NCBI GenBank assembly: GCA_963693085.1
Contig: OY856409.1
Location: 1,335,413,415-1,335,477,414 of the forward strand
Direction of reading: 5' to 3'
DNA from: Alisma plantago-aquatica
Lineage: Eukaryota; Streptophyta; Magnoliopsida; Alismatales; Alismataceae
DNA length: 64,000 nucleotides
A program made the translations under genes and the position numbers. The notes below the pieces were generated by a model, which saw only the letters and a program-made list of their open reading frames with translations, was not told the origin of the DNA and made no database searches. Shown here piece after piece: positions 47,808 through 59,600 of the stretch. Position 1 is the first letter of the stretch. The number at the start of each line of letters is the position of its first letter.

Positions 47808-50800
47808 TGTAACATCCCCGAATTTTCACCTTCTCAAAACCCCATGGAGATGAGAAGACAAAATCCGAAAACGTTAGCAATTATATCAGAGAGCTATGCG
47901 GAAGCATAATACGCATACATGAACATACAACCATAACATACTCAACATTCAACATGCATATATATACAATATGAATTATTACAAAATGATTTACAGTTAC
48001 ATATTGAATGAAAATTCTACAAGTCTGAACATGTATGCTAACAAGATCTTAGACAATAGGTACAACCTGTACAACTGCTCACTCCCATCTTTTTCCTCCC
48101 ATGCTATCTCTGAACCTAAAACATACATGAAACAACGAATCAACACACAAGGTGTTGTGCACGTGGGTAGAAAGATACCTACTAATATGTTTGCATAATT
48201 GAAATAACTTGAGAAAGAAAGATTAAAAGAAAACATTGTTTAAAGCGATAATCAGGTAAACATTCCTTTTATTGCATTCACTTTGATGCGGTTATACTAC
48301 ACATACTTGCACTTGACTTACATCTAGTGTGGGCAATATAGTATCATCATACATCTAACATGGGCCAAGGAATCATACATCCATGTTAGGCAACATACAT
48401 CCACACCAGGCTATGTGCTCTAGTAGCTACAACCCATCATACTCATTTATGATCTATTAGATTTGGTGAAGTATAACTCATACTAGTTCAACCAAGCAAT
48501 CATATCCAAATACGAGCATTCAAGATATTACATATCATAGGAAACCAGAAACTAGTCTTATACTTAATAAATCCCACGTACCTGAGTATAGAGATTTTTA
48601 ATCATTCTTGCTCGTCTAGATATCTGGTCATCACCTGGTTAATAACAAAATCATATACTAGCATCAGATTCTGATCATCTTAACCCTAGTCGTGTTCATT
48701 TTAGGGTTTACTTAGATCATTATGTTATTCTCATGATTACTTGTATTCTTACCTTATATTTATCTTACTGATGTCATTTTCCATATTACAGTTCATCAAC
48801 TGGATATACTCATGTGTCACATTATTATGTGGACATATTTAACATTATGTCACTTTCATTAACCATATTAGGGTTACATCACATGTATTAAGGGTGCTCT
48901 TCATATAACATGCATTCTATGCATCATCATGATCTCATAATTAAATCTGAGTTTCCAAATACATATATGAGCTTACTCTGTAAATTTCATCATTTATTGA
49001 GAATGCATGTATTTATTACATTTTCTTTAGGGTTATTATCCCTAAATAGCCATATGGAGCAAATTACATGATTTCGTACATCAACATGACCATAACTAGC
49101 ATCATATGCATTATAAACATGAATATAGACTTACTGACATGTTATCATAATTTTAGAGTATCGTTTGATATTTATTATCCATCATATGAGCATTTTACAT
49201 CTTACATGATATAACTATTATTAGTTTAACAAAAGACTGTTATTATGGTCCTATGTTATTCTACTTATTTTTCTGAACATTTTGGTACCTTATTTGTATT
49301 TTTCTGACAAGTAGACTATTTTCTACAATTTATTGAAGAACTGCATATATTCTAGGTTTTTACCTCTTAGTGGCCAATCAAATTGCGCCATGTGTCCTGT
49401 GGTCCTACTGTTCAGGCATGGGTCAACCATTTGGTCAAGCGCAGTTCACTTCCTCTGGACCCAGTTTGATCATGAATCGGTCGGTTTGGGGGATTGGACC
49501 CGGTCTCCTTCTTTTCCTCGTCTCGTGCTCATCCAAGTCCCAAGCGGGACTCCGTTCTTCTGCTACACGAGAGCCGCCTCCACGGCAAGCACCTCCAGAG
49601 ATCGGTGGCCATGCTCTCCTCTCTTTCTCGTGAATTGTGATCCCAGGTCTCGTCTAGCACAGCGCACATCCGCGTGAGTACCTGCGGGTGGTCCTTCTCT
49701 TTCGTTCATCGATCCAGCCCGCGGTCTCTGTTTTCCTCTGTGAAACAGAGCACCGCCGCACGGGCTCTCCTCCGATGAGCAAACCAGGTCGCAATGGCTC
49801 GTTGTGGCTTGATCCTTCGTGATGCAAAGTCCCAAGGTAGGTAGATGGGGCTCTACACCAAGATCTCTGGGTGGTTCTCCACTGCAACCCATCGTCGTCT
49901 GGAGAAGAAAAGGGGAAACTTGACCTGCTCCTCATCTGACTCTCCCAACGATCCAAAATGTTGCAAAAAGACTTCTAAAACTCGACCAAAGCATCTGATT
50001 GGGCGTATCCCCAACCATCTCAAAGGGAGAATTGAGCATGAAGATCCACTCTGATTCTAGAGTTCGGATTCCAAATGACGGTGTGAAATGGGGATCTGGG
50101 TTCCCTTCTCCAATGATTGTGTTTGAGGTTGCAGGGAGATAGGAAAGGGTAGATGAAGCTAAGAGCAAGACGATAACCTCTCAGATAACTCTACAAAGCC
50201 CTGAGGACCATTTTTTTAAGGGTTGTACCCCTCCTGATCTGCTCTGCATCATAGCCCATTGTAGCCTACGCTCTGCGATCGCAGGTGGAGATGAGAGAGG
50301 GAAACGACGAGAAGAAATGGTGACATGTACCATCTCAGGCAATGTATAAAGGGTCGTTGGGCACCCCCTAGAATTCAGGATCTATTCAGGTACTCAAGAT
50401 GCCACTTTGGTTCCTGATTCTCACTTGGATCGGTGGGGATGATCCACTGCCAAGTCAAAGGTTACTGTTCTGCCCATTTCGGATGTGGAAGATGAACTAG
50501 AGGCCGCATGATCGCCATCCTACGGTCATAGCTTCTGTGCTACAGTATCATCCCACTAAAACAGTGCGCATCTAAAGTCCTCAAGGCTGTGTGACATATC
50601 ATTGTCACGTCCCAAAATATTTCATAAATAAATCGGTTGACCAAGGTTTGGCAGAACATTAGAATGAAATGGAAACAACTTCAACTCTTATATCTTCTAG
50701 TAGAAACCTCTTATTTGCATGAAACTTGAACCATAGGTCCTTCACAACCCAAGGCCTCACACTACTAAGTTTGAGATGCATATTGCAACAATTGTTCATG

Positions 50801-51122
50801 TAACTTAATTCCTCGATTAGTCTCATAATTAAGTGGGTAAACCTCAACTATAAATCAATTATTCACCAAAATTTGATGAAACAATTTCAATCTCAATATC
50901 TTGATCGTCATGCATTCCAGTATTCATAACTGAACCATTTGGGTTCCTATATACCCTAATTGATACCCCAAAGTCATAACTACTCCAAAGTGGTGCATAT
51001 ATAAAGATATTGGGATTAGGGTACACATCAATTATCCTCCAAATCAACATAATGCATACTTGTTTGATTTGACTGCATAACACATCATGGTCCATGAAAA
51101 CCCTAAAATCCAGATTATCACC
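47808..51122 (-). repeat. Array LTR 4 (outer, 5' LTR on the minus strand), mosaic
   Basis: It starts TGTAACATCCCC and ends GATTATCACC, the last base changed from A, directly before the GGTCA duplication. By diagnostic variants it is LTR 3-like to about 48895, LTR 2-like from about 48963 to 49862, and LTR 1-like from about 49878 to the end. TATA box at 50344-50353, minus strand. Confidence 0.88.
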
Positions 51123-51383
51123 GGTCACCTAATGATGAAACGTCACATTGGTGTAATAGGCAACATGTTTATATAGTGCACCGTTGTAACCCACACATGA
51201 CTTAATGAAGATGATACACATGTGCATTTATGAAAGGGTGATACTTGGTACTGATGGTATGATGATTGGCTCCTATCTAACTAATGTTGCTCAAACCTAA
51301 TCAAGTTGAGATTTGGTGTAATTAGGGTTTGGTGGTGTAACCGTGAAGTAAAACCCTAATCGACTCTATGTGAAGAGCATTGA

Positions 51384-51845
51384 CACTACTGCAGAAATAG
51401 CTTATAACGTCACATTTAGAAGTGTCGGTTATTATCGAAAATCGACGCCTAAACCCTACAATGTCGGATAATTACAGAGACCAACATCTATATTTGAAGA
51501 CCGGCCAGATACGGGTATCGCTTTTTATTTAGCGTCGGCTCCCTATAATGAACTGATGCCTAAAATAGCCTGCCAAATCCAAATTTTTGAGCGAAAAAAA
51601 TTGCCCCCAAAGTTTCACATAAGGCGTCGTTTTTTTGACCTAATAATCGACGCCTAAAGACGAAAAATTACCTCCAAAGGTCGTCGGTTTTTGTGGAAAC
51701 ACCGACGCTGATAAGGTTTCGTGCACCGTCCCCGCGATTTTTTTAGGGTTAAGATTGTCAAATAGACGTTAGTTTTTTCTGGCAACCGATGTTGAAGGAT
51801 ATTAGGTGTCAGTTTTTTAAATAACTGACACCTTTGTTAACTTAA
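51384..51845 (+). repeat. CACTA left end: TIR and subterminal repeats
   Basis: After the TIR come at least six imperfect palindromes of the form GTGTCGGTT...AACCGACGC (for example 51432-51460, 51530-51562, 51622-51655, 51682-51706, 51806-51832). Such repeats are the known binding places for the element's accessory protein in En/Spm-type elements. Confidence 0.85.
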
Positions 51846-52117
51846 TAACCCCCGATCGATCAAGAAACAAACTCTTCCCATTCTCTCTGTTTCATCGTGA
51901 AATTGTTGCCCCCGCCCGAAGCTGTTGCCCCCTACTCGATCGTCACCGCCGCCCGCTGCTCCTCACACCATCGTCGCCGCCGCCCCTGCTGTCTTCTTCC
52001 TCTCGCCCGCTAGCTCCTCACACCGCCGCCGCCGATGACAGGGATGCCTAGCTGATCTCTTCTTCCTCCACGCCACTGACAGGTAGGTCCCTGCCTCTTC
52101 TTCTTCTTCCTCCACCT

Positions 52118-52302
52118 CTTCTTATTCCTGCTCCCTCCTTTCCAAATGGATAAAAGCAAGGCATGATCGACCTGTGGGTTGGACACGGGTGGCTGTGTTG
52201 GCCGACCACGGCCGTGCTGGCCAGCACAACCATGGTCGTGTCCAGCCCACAGGTCGTGCCTTGCTTTTATCCATTTGGAAAGGAGGGAGCAGGAAGAAGA
52301 AG
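52118..52302. repeat. Large inverted repeat (hairpin) in the CACTA leader
   Basis: Two arms of about 65 bp pair almost perfectly. The left arm runs from 52118 through TCCAAATGGATAAAAGCAAG, and the right arm from CTTGCTTTTATCCATTTGGA to 52302. The loop holds CACGGCCGTGCTGG. A GC-rich stretch with CCGCC repeats lies just upstream (51905-52035). If transcribed, the arms would form a long stem. Confidence 0.85.
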
Positions 52303-52655
52303 ATATATTTGCAATTGAATACTAATGCTTGACCTAATTCTGTAAATTTTGATGCATGTTGAATTAAGATATTAAAACCCTAATACACATTTCACCATAA
52401 TCTTGAATTAACTATATTGTTGAAATCTTGTGATCAATCTATCTAAGATATTAAAACCCTAATGATAAATCTATGATTTTGTAGTGATGTGTCACCCTAC
52501 TACATGAATCCCTGTTGTATGATGTAGATTGATGATAATGCATGAGCTAGTTTGAAATTTTGAAATCAATTATGAATCTCTCCATCCCTAGGTCATACTA
52601 ATTTATGTGTAATCTTTATCTTGATGATGAACATGCATGGACACTCGAAATGTTG

Positions 52656-52985
52656 AAATCAATGTTATAGAATGACAACACATGTATTTGTTGGCCTAGT
52701 AATCCGTCCAAGATTTACTCATTAGGAGTAAATCTTGGATAGTCCCCAGTTTGGGACTATTCTTGAACACCTAATCTCACTTAGTATGTAAGTGTATAAT
52801 GTGTATTGGGTTTTCAAGAAAATTTTAGTAGCATTTCCCCGTTTAAGAATGGGATAGGTGGTACACATTTATTATATATAAGAATGACAGCACATGTATT
52901 TGTTGGCCTAGAAACCCGTCCAAGATTTACTCATTAGGAGTAAATCTTGAATAGTCCCCGGTTTGGGACTGTTCTTGAACACCTA
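52656..52985 (+). repeat. Tandem duplication, about 115 bp repeated at 220-bp spacing
   Basis: AGAATGACAACACATGTATT and the following sequence through CACCTAATCTCACTTAG occur at 52671-52782 and again at 52882-52998 with few changes. Each copy itself contains a small palindrome (AAGATTTACTC...GAGTAAATCTT). It lies in the leader of the transposase gene. Confidence 0.8.
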
Positions 52986-53120
52986 ATCTCACTTAGGATG
53001 TTTTAACCATTAATTATATATAGGACCTTAAACCCTAAAGTTTTAACCATAAACCCTAATCTTTTAACCCTAGACCCTAATCTTGTTCTAATATATACTT
53101 GTTTTCTCTTTGATCATAGA

Positions 53121-54563
53121 ATGGATAGATCATGGATGTCCATTCCAAATCACTGCACCCCCGAGTTTATTTCTGGTCTTAACCAGTTTATTAGATTTGT
53201 CGAGGAACATAGGAAACAACCTGGAGATAGGTTCTACTGTCCATGTAGGCATTGCAGTAACAACTTGAAAGTCAGCATTGGTGACGAAATCAAAAGTCAT
53301 GTCATGTGCAACAAGATTGTACAAGGCTATACAGAATGGCACTGGCATGGAGAGATTTCAAACCTGAAATCAGTGCATGTTGATAGCAGTGCTTGTGTGG
53401 AAGAAGAAATTGCCTTCGATGATGTAGATGTGAACGAACCAGTTCCAGTAGACATCGTTGATGCAATGCTGGATAGTTGTGGGGTAGAGCACACCGATCC
53501 ACCTCCCATGTTTAGAAACATTGTGCATGATGCTGAGATACCGTTATACACAGGTTGTAAGTTTACGAAGCTTAGCGCTGTGTTGAGATTATATAAACTG
53601 AAAGCTAATAATCGATGGAGTGAAAAAAGCTTCACGTCATTATTATCTTTGTTGAAAGAAATTCTTCCTGAAGGAAACGAGCTGCCAATCTCAACATACC
53701 GGTTAAAGAAATTGTTGTGCCCAGTGGGAATGGAGGTCAAGAAGATACATGCATGTCTGAATGATTGTGTATTATTTCAAAAGGACTATGTGGATTTGAA
53801 AGATCGTCCGAAATGTGGTGCGTCAAGGTATAAATTGACGACTTTGTGGGAGTCCAAAACTAGTTCTCCTGCCAAGGTGATGTGGTATCTACCTATAATA
53901 CCACAGTTTCAATGCTTGTTTGCCAATCCTATATATGTGAAGAATTTTAGGTGGCATGCAAATGTTAAGAAAAATAATGATAGGATCCTACGACATGCGT
54001 CTGATTCCCCACAGTGGCAGAAGATTGATTTATTGTACCCTGAATTCAGTGAAGAAGATAGGAATCTAAGACTTGGGCTTTGTACAAATGGGATGAATTC
54101 GTACGGGACATTGAGCAGCCAACATAGCACTTATCCAGTTATGCTTGTTATATACAATCTTCCTCTCTGGTTGTGTATGAAAAATAAGTATGTTATGATG
54201 TTGTCTTTGATATCGGGTCCTAAACAACCTGGAAATGATATCGACGTTTATCCTGAACCTATGATTGATGACTTGAAGAAGCTATGGGGTGAAGGTATGA
54301 TGACCTATGATGCTTCACGAAGAGAGACATTTCGTTTGCACGCTATGTTGTTTTGCACTGTGAATGACTTTCCAGCGTATGGGAATTTGTTTGGATATAG
54401 TGTCAAAGGATCTAAAGTGTGTTATATATGTGAAGAGAACACTGATTTAATACGACTAAAACACGGCGGCAAGACTGTATATCTTGGTCATCGAAGTTTT
54501 CTTCCAAAATTTCATCTGTATCATAGGTTGCGTAAAACATTCAATGGACGAAATGAAGAATAG
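53121..54563 (+). pseudogene. CACTA transposase TNP2, N-terminal part
   Basis: The Met at 53121 opens MDRSWMSIPN, the usual start of the transposase-associated domain (residues 1-80, with CPCRHC Cys/His residues). The TNP2 catalytic core follows at about residues 230-480 with LPIIPQFQCLFANP, YNLPLWLCMKNKY, GPKQPGNDIDVY, DDLKKLW and NDFPAYGNLFGYSVKGSKVCYIC. The family phrase TDGxNPFG reads TNGMNSYG, so an acidic residue thought to belong to the catalytic triad is Asn. The frame stops at 54561-54563 and the next conserved part continues after it in the same and then another frame. The protein would cut and join the element ends, but this copy is inactive. Confidence 0.92.
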
Positions 54564-56344
54564 AGTGCACTTAAACCTATATCAGGGGAGGATGTTTATG
54601 AAAGAGTAAAAGACATCGCTAATGAATTGGTAAGAGATCACAATGTACGATGGCCACACGGAGTGACAAGTCTTTATTAAAGAAGAAGTCAATATTTTGG
54701 GATCTTCCTTATTGGAGTTCTTTAACAGTCAGGCATTGTATCGATGCCATGCACGTTGAGAAAAATGTATGTGATAGCGTCATCGATACTCTGTTGAATA
54801 TACCAGGTAAGACTAAAGATGGGATAAAATCCAGAATGGACCTACGTGAAATGGGAATAAGGTCAGAATTAATAGAAGTAGTTAGTAGCGATCGGAGAAC
54901 ATACTTACCTCCCGCTTGTTACACGTTGTCTAGAAAGGAGAATAAAGCTTTTTGTGAATGCTTGGAAAATGTTAAGGTGCCACAGGGTTACTCATCCAAC
55001 ATCTGTACATTGGTATCAATGAAAGATCTGAAGTTGATAGGTCTTAAATCTCATGATTGTCACACTCTAATGCAACAAATATTACCCGTGGCAATTCGAT
55101 CTATATTGTCAAAGCATGTACGGTTTGCAATCATCAAACTTTGTTTCTTTTTCAACAGTCTGCACAACAAATTTATTGACCTTGATACTCTCGATAAATT
55201 GCAAAGAGAAGTGGTTGTTACCCTATATCAGCTTGATATGTATTTTCCTCCTTCGTTCTTTGATATCATGGTACATCTTGTTGTCTACTTGACTAGGGAA
55301 GTGAAAATGTTGGGATCAATTTTCTTGCATTGGATGTATCCCTTTGAACGATACATGAGCATTTTTAAAGGTGATGTTTGAAATCGTTATCAGCCTGAAC
55401 GGAGTATTATTGAGGGTTATGTGGCGAGAGAGGTTATGGATTTTTGCAATGACTTTCTGAGTGCTAATGACGCTCTTGTGAATGACAAGAATATTGAGGA
55501 GAATTTTGGCAAAGGAATTTTGGGATCACGGGTGAAAGTAATCATCCGTGAGCAGTTGGAGCAAGGTCACTTGCATATTTTACACAACATCGACGAAGTG
55601 AGTGTTTATATCGAGGAACATACCAATTTCATCAAGAGATAATATCCTCGATCCAATTCAATGTGGCTTGCTAGGGAGCATAACAAGACATTTATTAAGT
55701 GGTTTGAAGATAAAGTCTTACATCAACTATCTCAAACACCAGATAATCTTACTGAAACCATCAAATGCCTCGCCTTTAAACTAAAATTGAATGTTATGTC
55801 TTATGAAGGGTTTGACATAAATGGATTCTCATATTACACAAAGCATAAAGATGATAAGAGTGTCATCCAAAATAGTGGGGTCACCCTTCAAGCGTCTTCA
55901 TTGTTTTTTGCAAGTGCAAAGGATAAGAGTCCACGTGAAGCTAAAATGTCATATTACGGTGTCATTGAAGGCATATGGGAGTTTGACTATGTAGATTTCA
56001 GAATTCTGCTCTTTAAATGTAATTGGGTTGACAACAAAAAAGGAGTTATAGTGGATGAATTGGGTTTCACGTTAGTGAACTTTGAAAAGATTGACGAGAA
56101 GGGTGCACCATTCATATTGGCATCATAGGTGAAACAAGTATTTTATATCGATGATCCTGCAAATGATAAATGGTCAGTTGTTCTTCATAGTAAAAGACAG
56201 TTCATTGAAGATCTTATAGATGAAGAAGAGTACTATGATAAGTATGATGACTCCAGTCCATTCTCAGTTGGGTTGCCAACACCACCAAACATTGAAGATG
56301 GGGATCACAATGACTTGTATGTTCGCGGGGATCACAATGAATGA
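54564..56344 (+). pseudogene. CACTA transposase TNP2, C-terminal part (DUF4218, DUF4216)
   Basis: Directly after the stop the frame continues as SALKPISGEDVYERVKDI up to about 54665. The conserved reading then moves to another frame with KKKSIFWDLPYW, DAMHVEKNVCDS, LPPACYTLSRKENK, SMKDLKLIGLKSHDCH and LPVAIRSI. The DUF4218 block (55190-55500) includes YQLDMYFPPSFFDIMVHL and WMYPFERYMSIFKGDV, then a stop at 55379. Further stops are at 55640 and 56126 (PFILAS*VKQVFYI). The DUF4216 block is at about 55800-56200. Its acidic end stops at 56342. So the gene holds one frame change and at least four stops. Confidence 0.9.
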
Positions 56345-56407
56345 TTGTTAATTGATAAAAGATCACAATATTAGAGGCATGAATGTTTATATTTTTTATA
56401 TGTTTTA

Positions 56408-56600
56408 TTTTTCTGAATGTGATCTTTACAATGTGAATGTGGACTTTACAATGTGAATTACTTTACAATGTGAATGTGAACTTTACAATGTGAATTACTT
56501 TACAATGTGAATGTGAACTTTACAATGTGAATTACTTTACAATGTGAACTTTACAATTAGTGTTACTTTACAATGTGAAATTTATAATTTGAATGTGAAC
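56408..56600 (+). repeat. Tandem repeat CTTTACAATGTGAA between the two CACTA genes
   Basis: The 14- to 20-bp unit CTTTACAATGTGAATGTGAA and the shorter CTTTACAATGTGAATTA alternate about nine times, with a joint period near 36 bp. It fills the spacer between the transposase end and the next start codon. Confidence 0.85.
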
Positions 56601-56606
56601 TTTCAA

Positions 56607-59600
56607 ATGGCTGAGCATTCCCATGATGATCATGTTGATGATCACCGTGAGGGTGAGGACGTGCTTGCGCCGCCTGACAATGTAAGTTTTAAGAATATAT
56701 CCCTGAGGTTTCTATCTATATGTTCATTTATAATTATATCATGTAAGTGTGTTTTTTATCAAATTTTAGGTTGTTGATGTACCCGCTGAAGAAATTACAG
56801 CACTTGATGAGCATCAAAAGAAAATTGAGAAAGTGAGGGGCATCACAATGATGAACAAGTTAATACAACAAAGGGGCAATGGACCCAAATTGGTTGTGGA
56901 TTTCGACCATGCAGGAAATCCATATGGAGTGAACCGTAACTCATTTGTTTCATATCTTGGGGTTCTTACTCGCAGCCATTGCAGTCCTATCCTAGAATCC
57001 TGGCATAAAGTTCCTAAGGGGAAGAAAGACCACCTATGGAAGGAACTATGTGTGAGTTATAATTATTTGTAATTCTATTTGTGTAGATTACTAATTTTAG
57101 GATACTAGTTAATAGCAATTCTATTTAATTTGCATAGCGTATTTGATATGGATGAAAAGATGCATCGTAAATGTGTGATGCAACATTGTGGGAGGGTCCT
57201 AAGGAATTATAGGATCAATCTCACCCAAGAATACATATGTGATGCTGATAAGAGGTTCTTGATTGATTTCCAATTCTAGACATTGATCACTATTTCACTG
57301 ACTCTACACTAATAATTTTTTTTGTATTCTCTTTAAAAAATAAATTTAGGCAGAAGGAAGCCACAAAGCAATGGAACTACCTGGACCCCAAAGACTGGGA
57401 GGCATTTGTTACCCAAAGAAAAATAGATGAATTCAAGGTATTAAGCGCCACTCCCAATTTAATTAATATATATTTTTATGTATTCACCTATTCAAGATTA
57501 ACCTTTAGTGTTACTAACCAAATCAATGTGCTAACTAACTAGGCCCTCAGTGAGGCGCAAAGAGCAAGGCATGCACTGAATGTGTACGGCCACACAATGG
57601 GTCCAAGAGGATATGCATGCATTCGCCAAAGACTACAGGCTGAGTCTGCTCAGCCTACTACTACTCAGGAGACTGCAGAGTCCTCTACTACTGCTCCCGC
57701 ACCTCTACCTTGTCATGCTATGTGGATAGCTGGGAGGCAAAATAAGAAGGGAGACATACCAAAGCCTGCAACTGCTGAGGCGGCTGCAAAAATGGTAAAA
57801 ATCAACTCTTAGAGCAATCGATCGATATTGATTATTGTTATGTTTACTTACTAATTTTTTTGATGGTGATTAGAGGGAGCTCCATGAGCAGAGGAAGGAA
57901 GGCAAGTTCATCCCTCAGGGCACAAGGGATGAACTAACAGTTGCTCTGGGTAACCCAAAGCATCCTAGATGTGTTCGGGGTGTAGGCGCTGATGTGGGCA
58001 TCAAAGCGTTCTTTGGGCCATCCCAACACAAACTTGTCCCAAAGGTGGGACTTTCACAAGATGAGGTAACATGTTTTTATTTTAGAATATTATTGTAAAA
58101 GGGAATTTAATAATCAGAAGCTAGCATTTCTTTTATCCATGTATATGTAGATTCATTAATTGAGAAGAGAATCCAAGAAGCAATGGCGAAGTGCCAGGCG
58201 TCTCAGCCTGCCACTCAGACAATACCTGTGGCGGGCCGCTCTTCTCCTACTGTAGAAGTGGTTGAGAGTAATCATGTAGACCCACCACCTAGAATGTCCT
58301 CTGTAAGTATTTTTATGACATGATAACTAGTCTGTTCAAGATGATATGTTTGTGTATATATTCAAATAACATTCTTTACGTAAATTTGTAGGGGTTGAAG
58401 CCATGCCGACTAAAAAGTAAGAATATATCGTTGCAGAGGCATCGGCTTACCCACCCTTAAAGGGTGCATATTTCATGGGTATCCAGTGGTACGTGTGAGC
58501 CCGATACATGTATTCCCTGACTGGCCGGATCTTGCACTGCCTCATGCACACCCAGATGCTGAAACACTTGGTGAGGCAGTAGGCAGAGTGATATTGTGGC
58601 CTGAAGCGGATGTCCTCTATTTGATATTGTATGATAAATTTCCATTACTTTAATTTTTTAGTGTGTATATATGAGTCAATTGATATGAAATTATATGTAC
58701 AGGTCAAAAAGACGAGACCCACTACATCTCGGCCTCCACCTCCTCGACTACCAAGTTGGATTCCAAGGGACCTACGTGCCTCGATAGGTCCTAATTGTAG
58801 GGGTGTGGCAGTATGGATCGGCGAACATGATACAAATTGTCCTATAATTGTTAATATTCTGGAGGATGCTACATGTAAATCATACAATAACAATCTATTT
58901 ATACAAGTTTATCATACATATTAATGCATATGTAATACATGTTCTGCATACATATGTATTAATGCATAGGTATTAATGCAGATCAATCATACGAAACAAG
59001 ATATTTATACAAGATATATTGGAGTTGTTTAGTTATCAATGGTTGAATACATCTATGATAGAGTTGTGGATATGGTGTGATCTTGTTTATACATCCATAT
59101 ACCTTATTTTATATACGGTGATTTGGTTTCTTATATATTAATGTACACGTAATACATGTTTTGCAGCCACTTACAAAAGATATGTAGAGATTTTGGGTTT
59201 TCCCATGTGGGATTTTTGGTTCCATCTTTGATTAGTCTTGTAGATATAAAACCTTCTTCAGTTACTTCATACTGTTGTGATGCTTTTGAATATTTTGGTA
59301 AAAATAAGAAGACAGTGATAATAGCTCCATTCAATGTCGAGTAAGTTTACTTTGCTTATAATTTGGACTCAAGAAAATTACATTTTTATTATGGATTTTG
59401 AGTTATTAATTTTTAACTTTTTACATGTAGTGGTAGGCATTGGGAGTTACTAGTTATTGTCCCCGAGACGTTCATTGTCTATTATCTAGATCCTACGGGG
59501 AATGAGTTAGAATTATATGGACATGCAATTAAAAGGCCATTATTCTCGTGAGAAATATTTTATGTTTTTATATCTGTTAACATCTATTACTACATTACTA

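Larger units (their letters stand above)
32033..51122 (-). mobile_element. Tandem LTR-sharing retrotransposon array: four LTRs, three internal regions
   Basis: Four LTRs of 3317, 3317, 3316 and 3315 bp alternate with three internal regions of 1948, 1940 and 1937 bp, giving periods of 5265, 5257 and 5253 bp. The whole array is flanked by a perfect 5-bp duplication, GGTCA at 32028-32032 and 51123-51127. The paralogous site near 62277 carries a single GGTCA. One insertion event followed by unequal recombination between LTRs explains this. The orientation is minus, as shown by primer binding sites and polypurine tracts at each internal region. No protein is encoded except a chromovirus C-terminal tail, so the element was already non-autonomous. 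Confidence 0.93.
30838..51383 (+). repeat. 1451-bp duplication, left copy, interrupted by the LTR array
   Basis: The copy consists of 30838-32032 (1195 bp) and 51128-51383 (256 bp), 1451 bp in all once the array and one target duplication are left out. It matches 61083-62533 base for base in length, with scattered substitutions that are denser in the first 150 bp. It ends exactly where the CACTA element starts. The sequence left of 30838 has no copy at the other side. Confidence 0.9.

Noticed and set aside
32033..51122. Satellite DNA or CRISPR-like array
   Set aside because: The 5.25-kb period is LTR plus internal region with primer sites and polypurine tracts, and only one target duplication flanks the whole.
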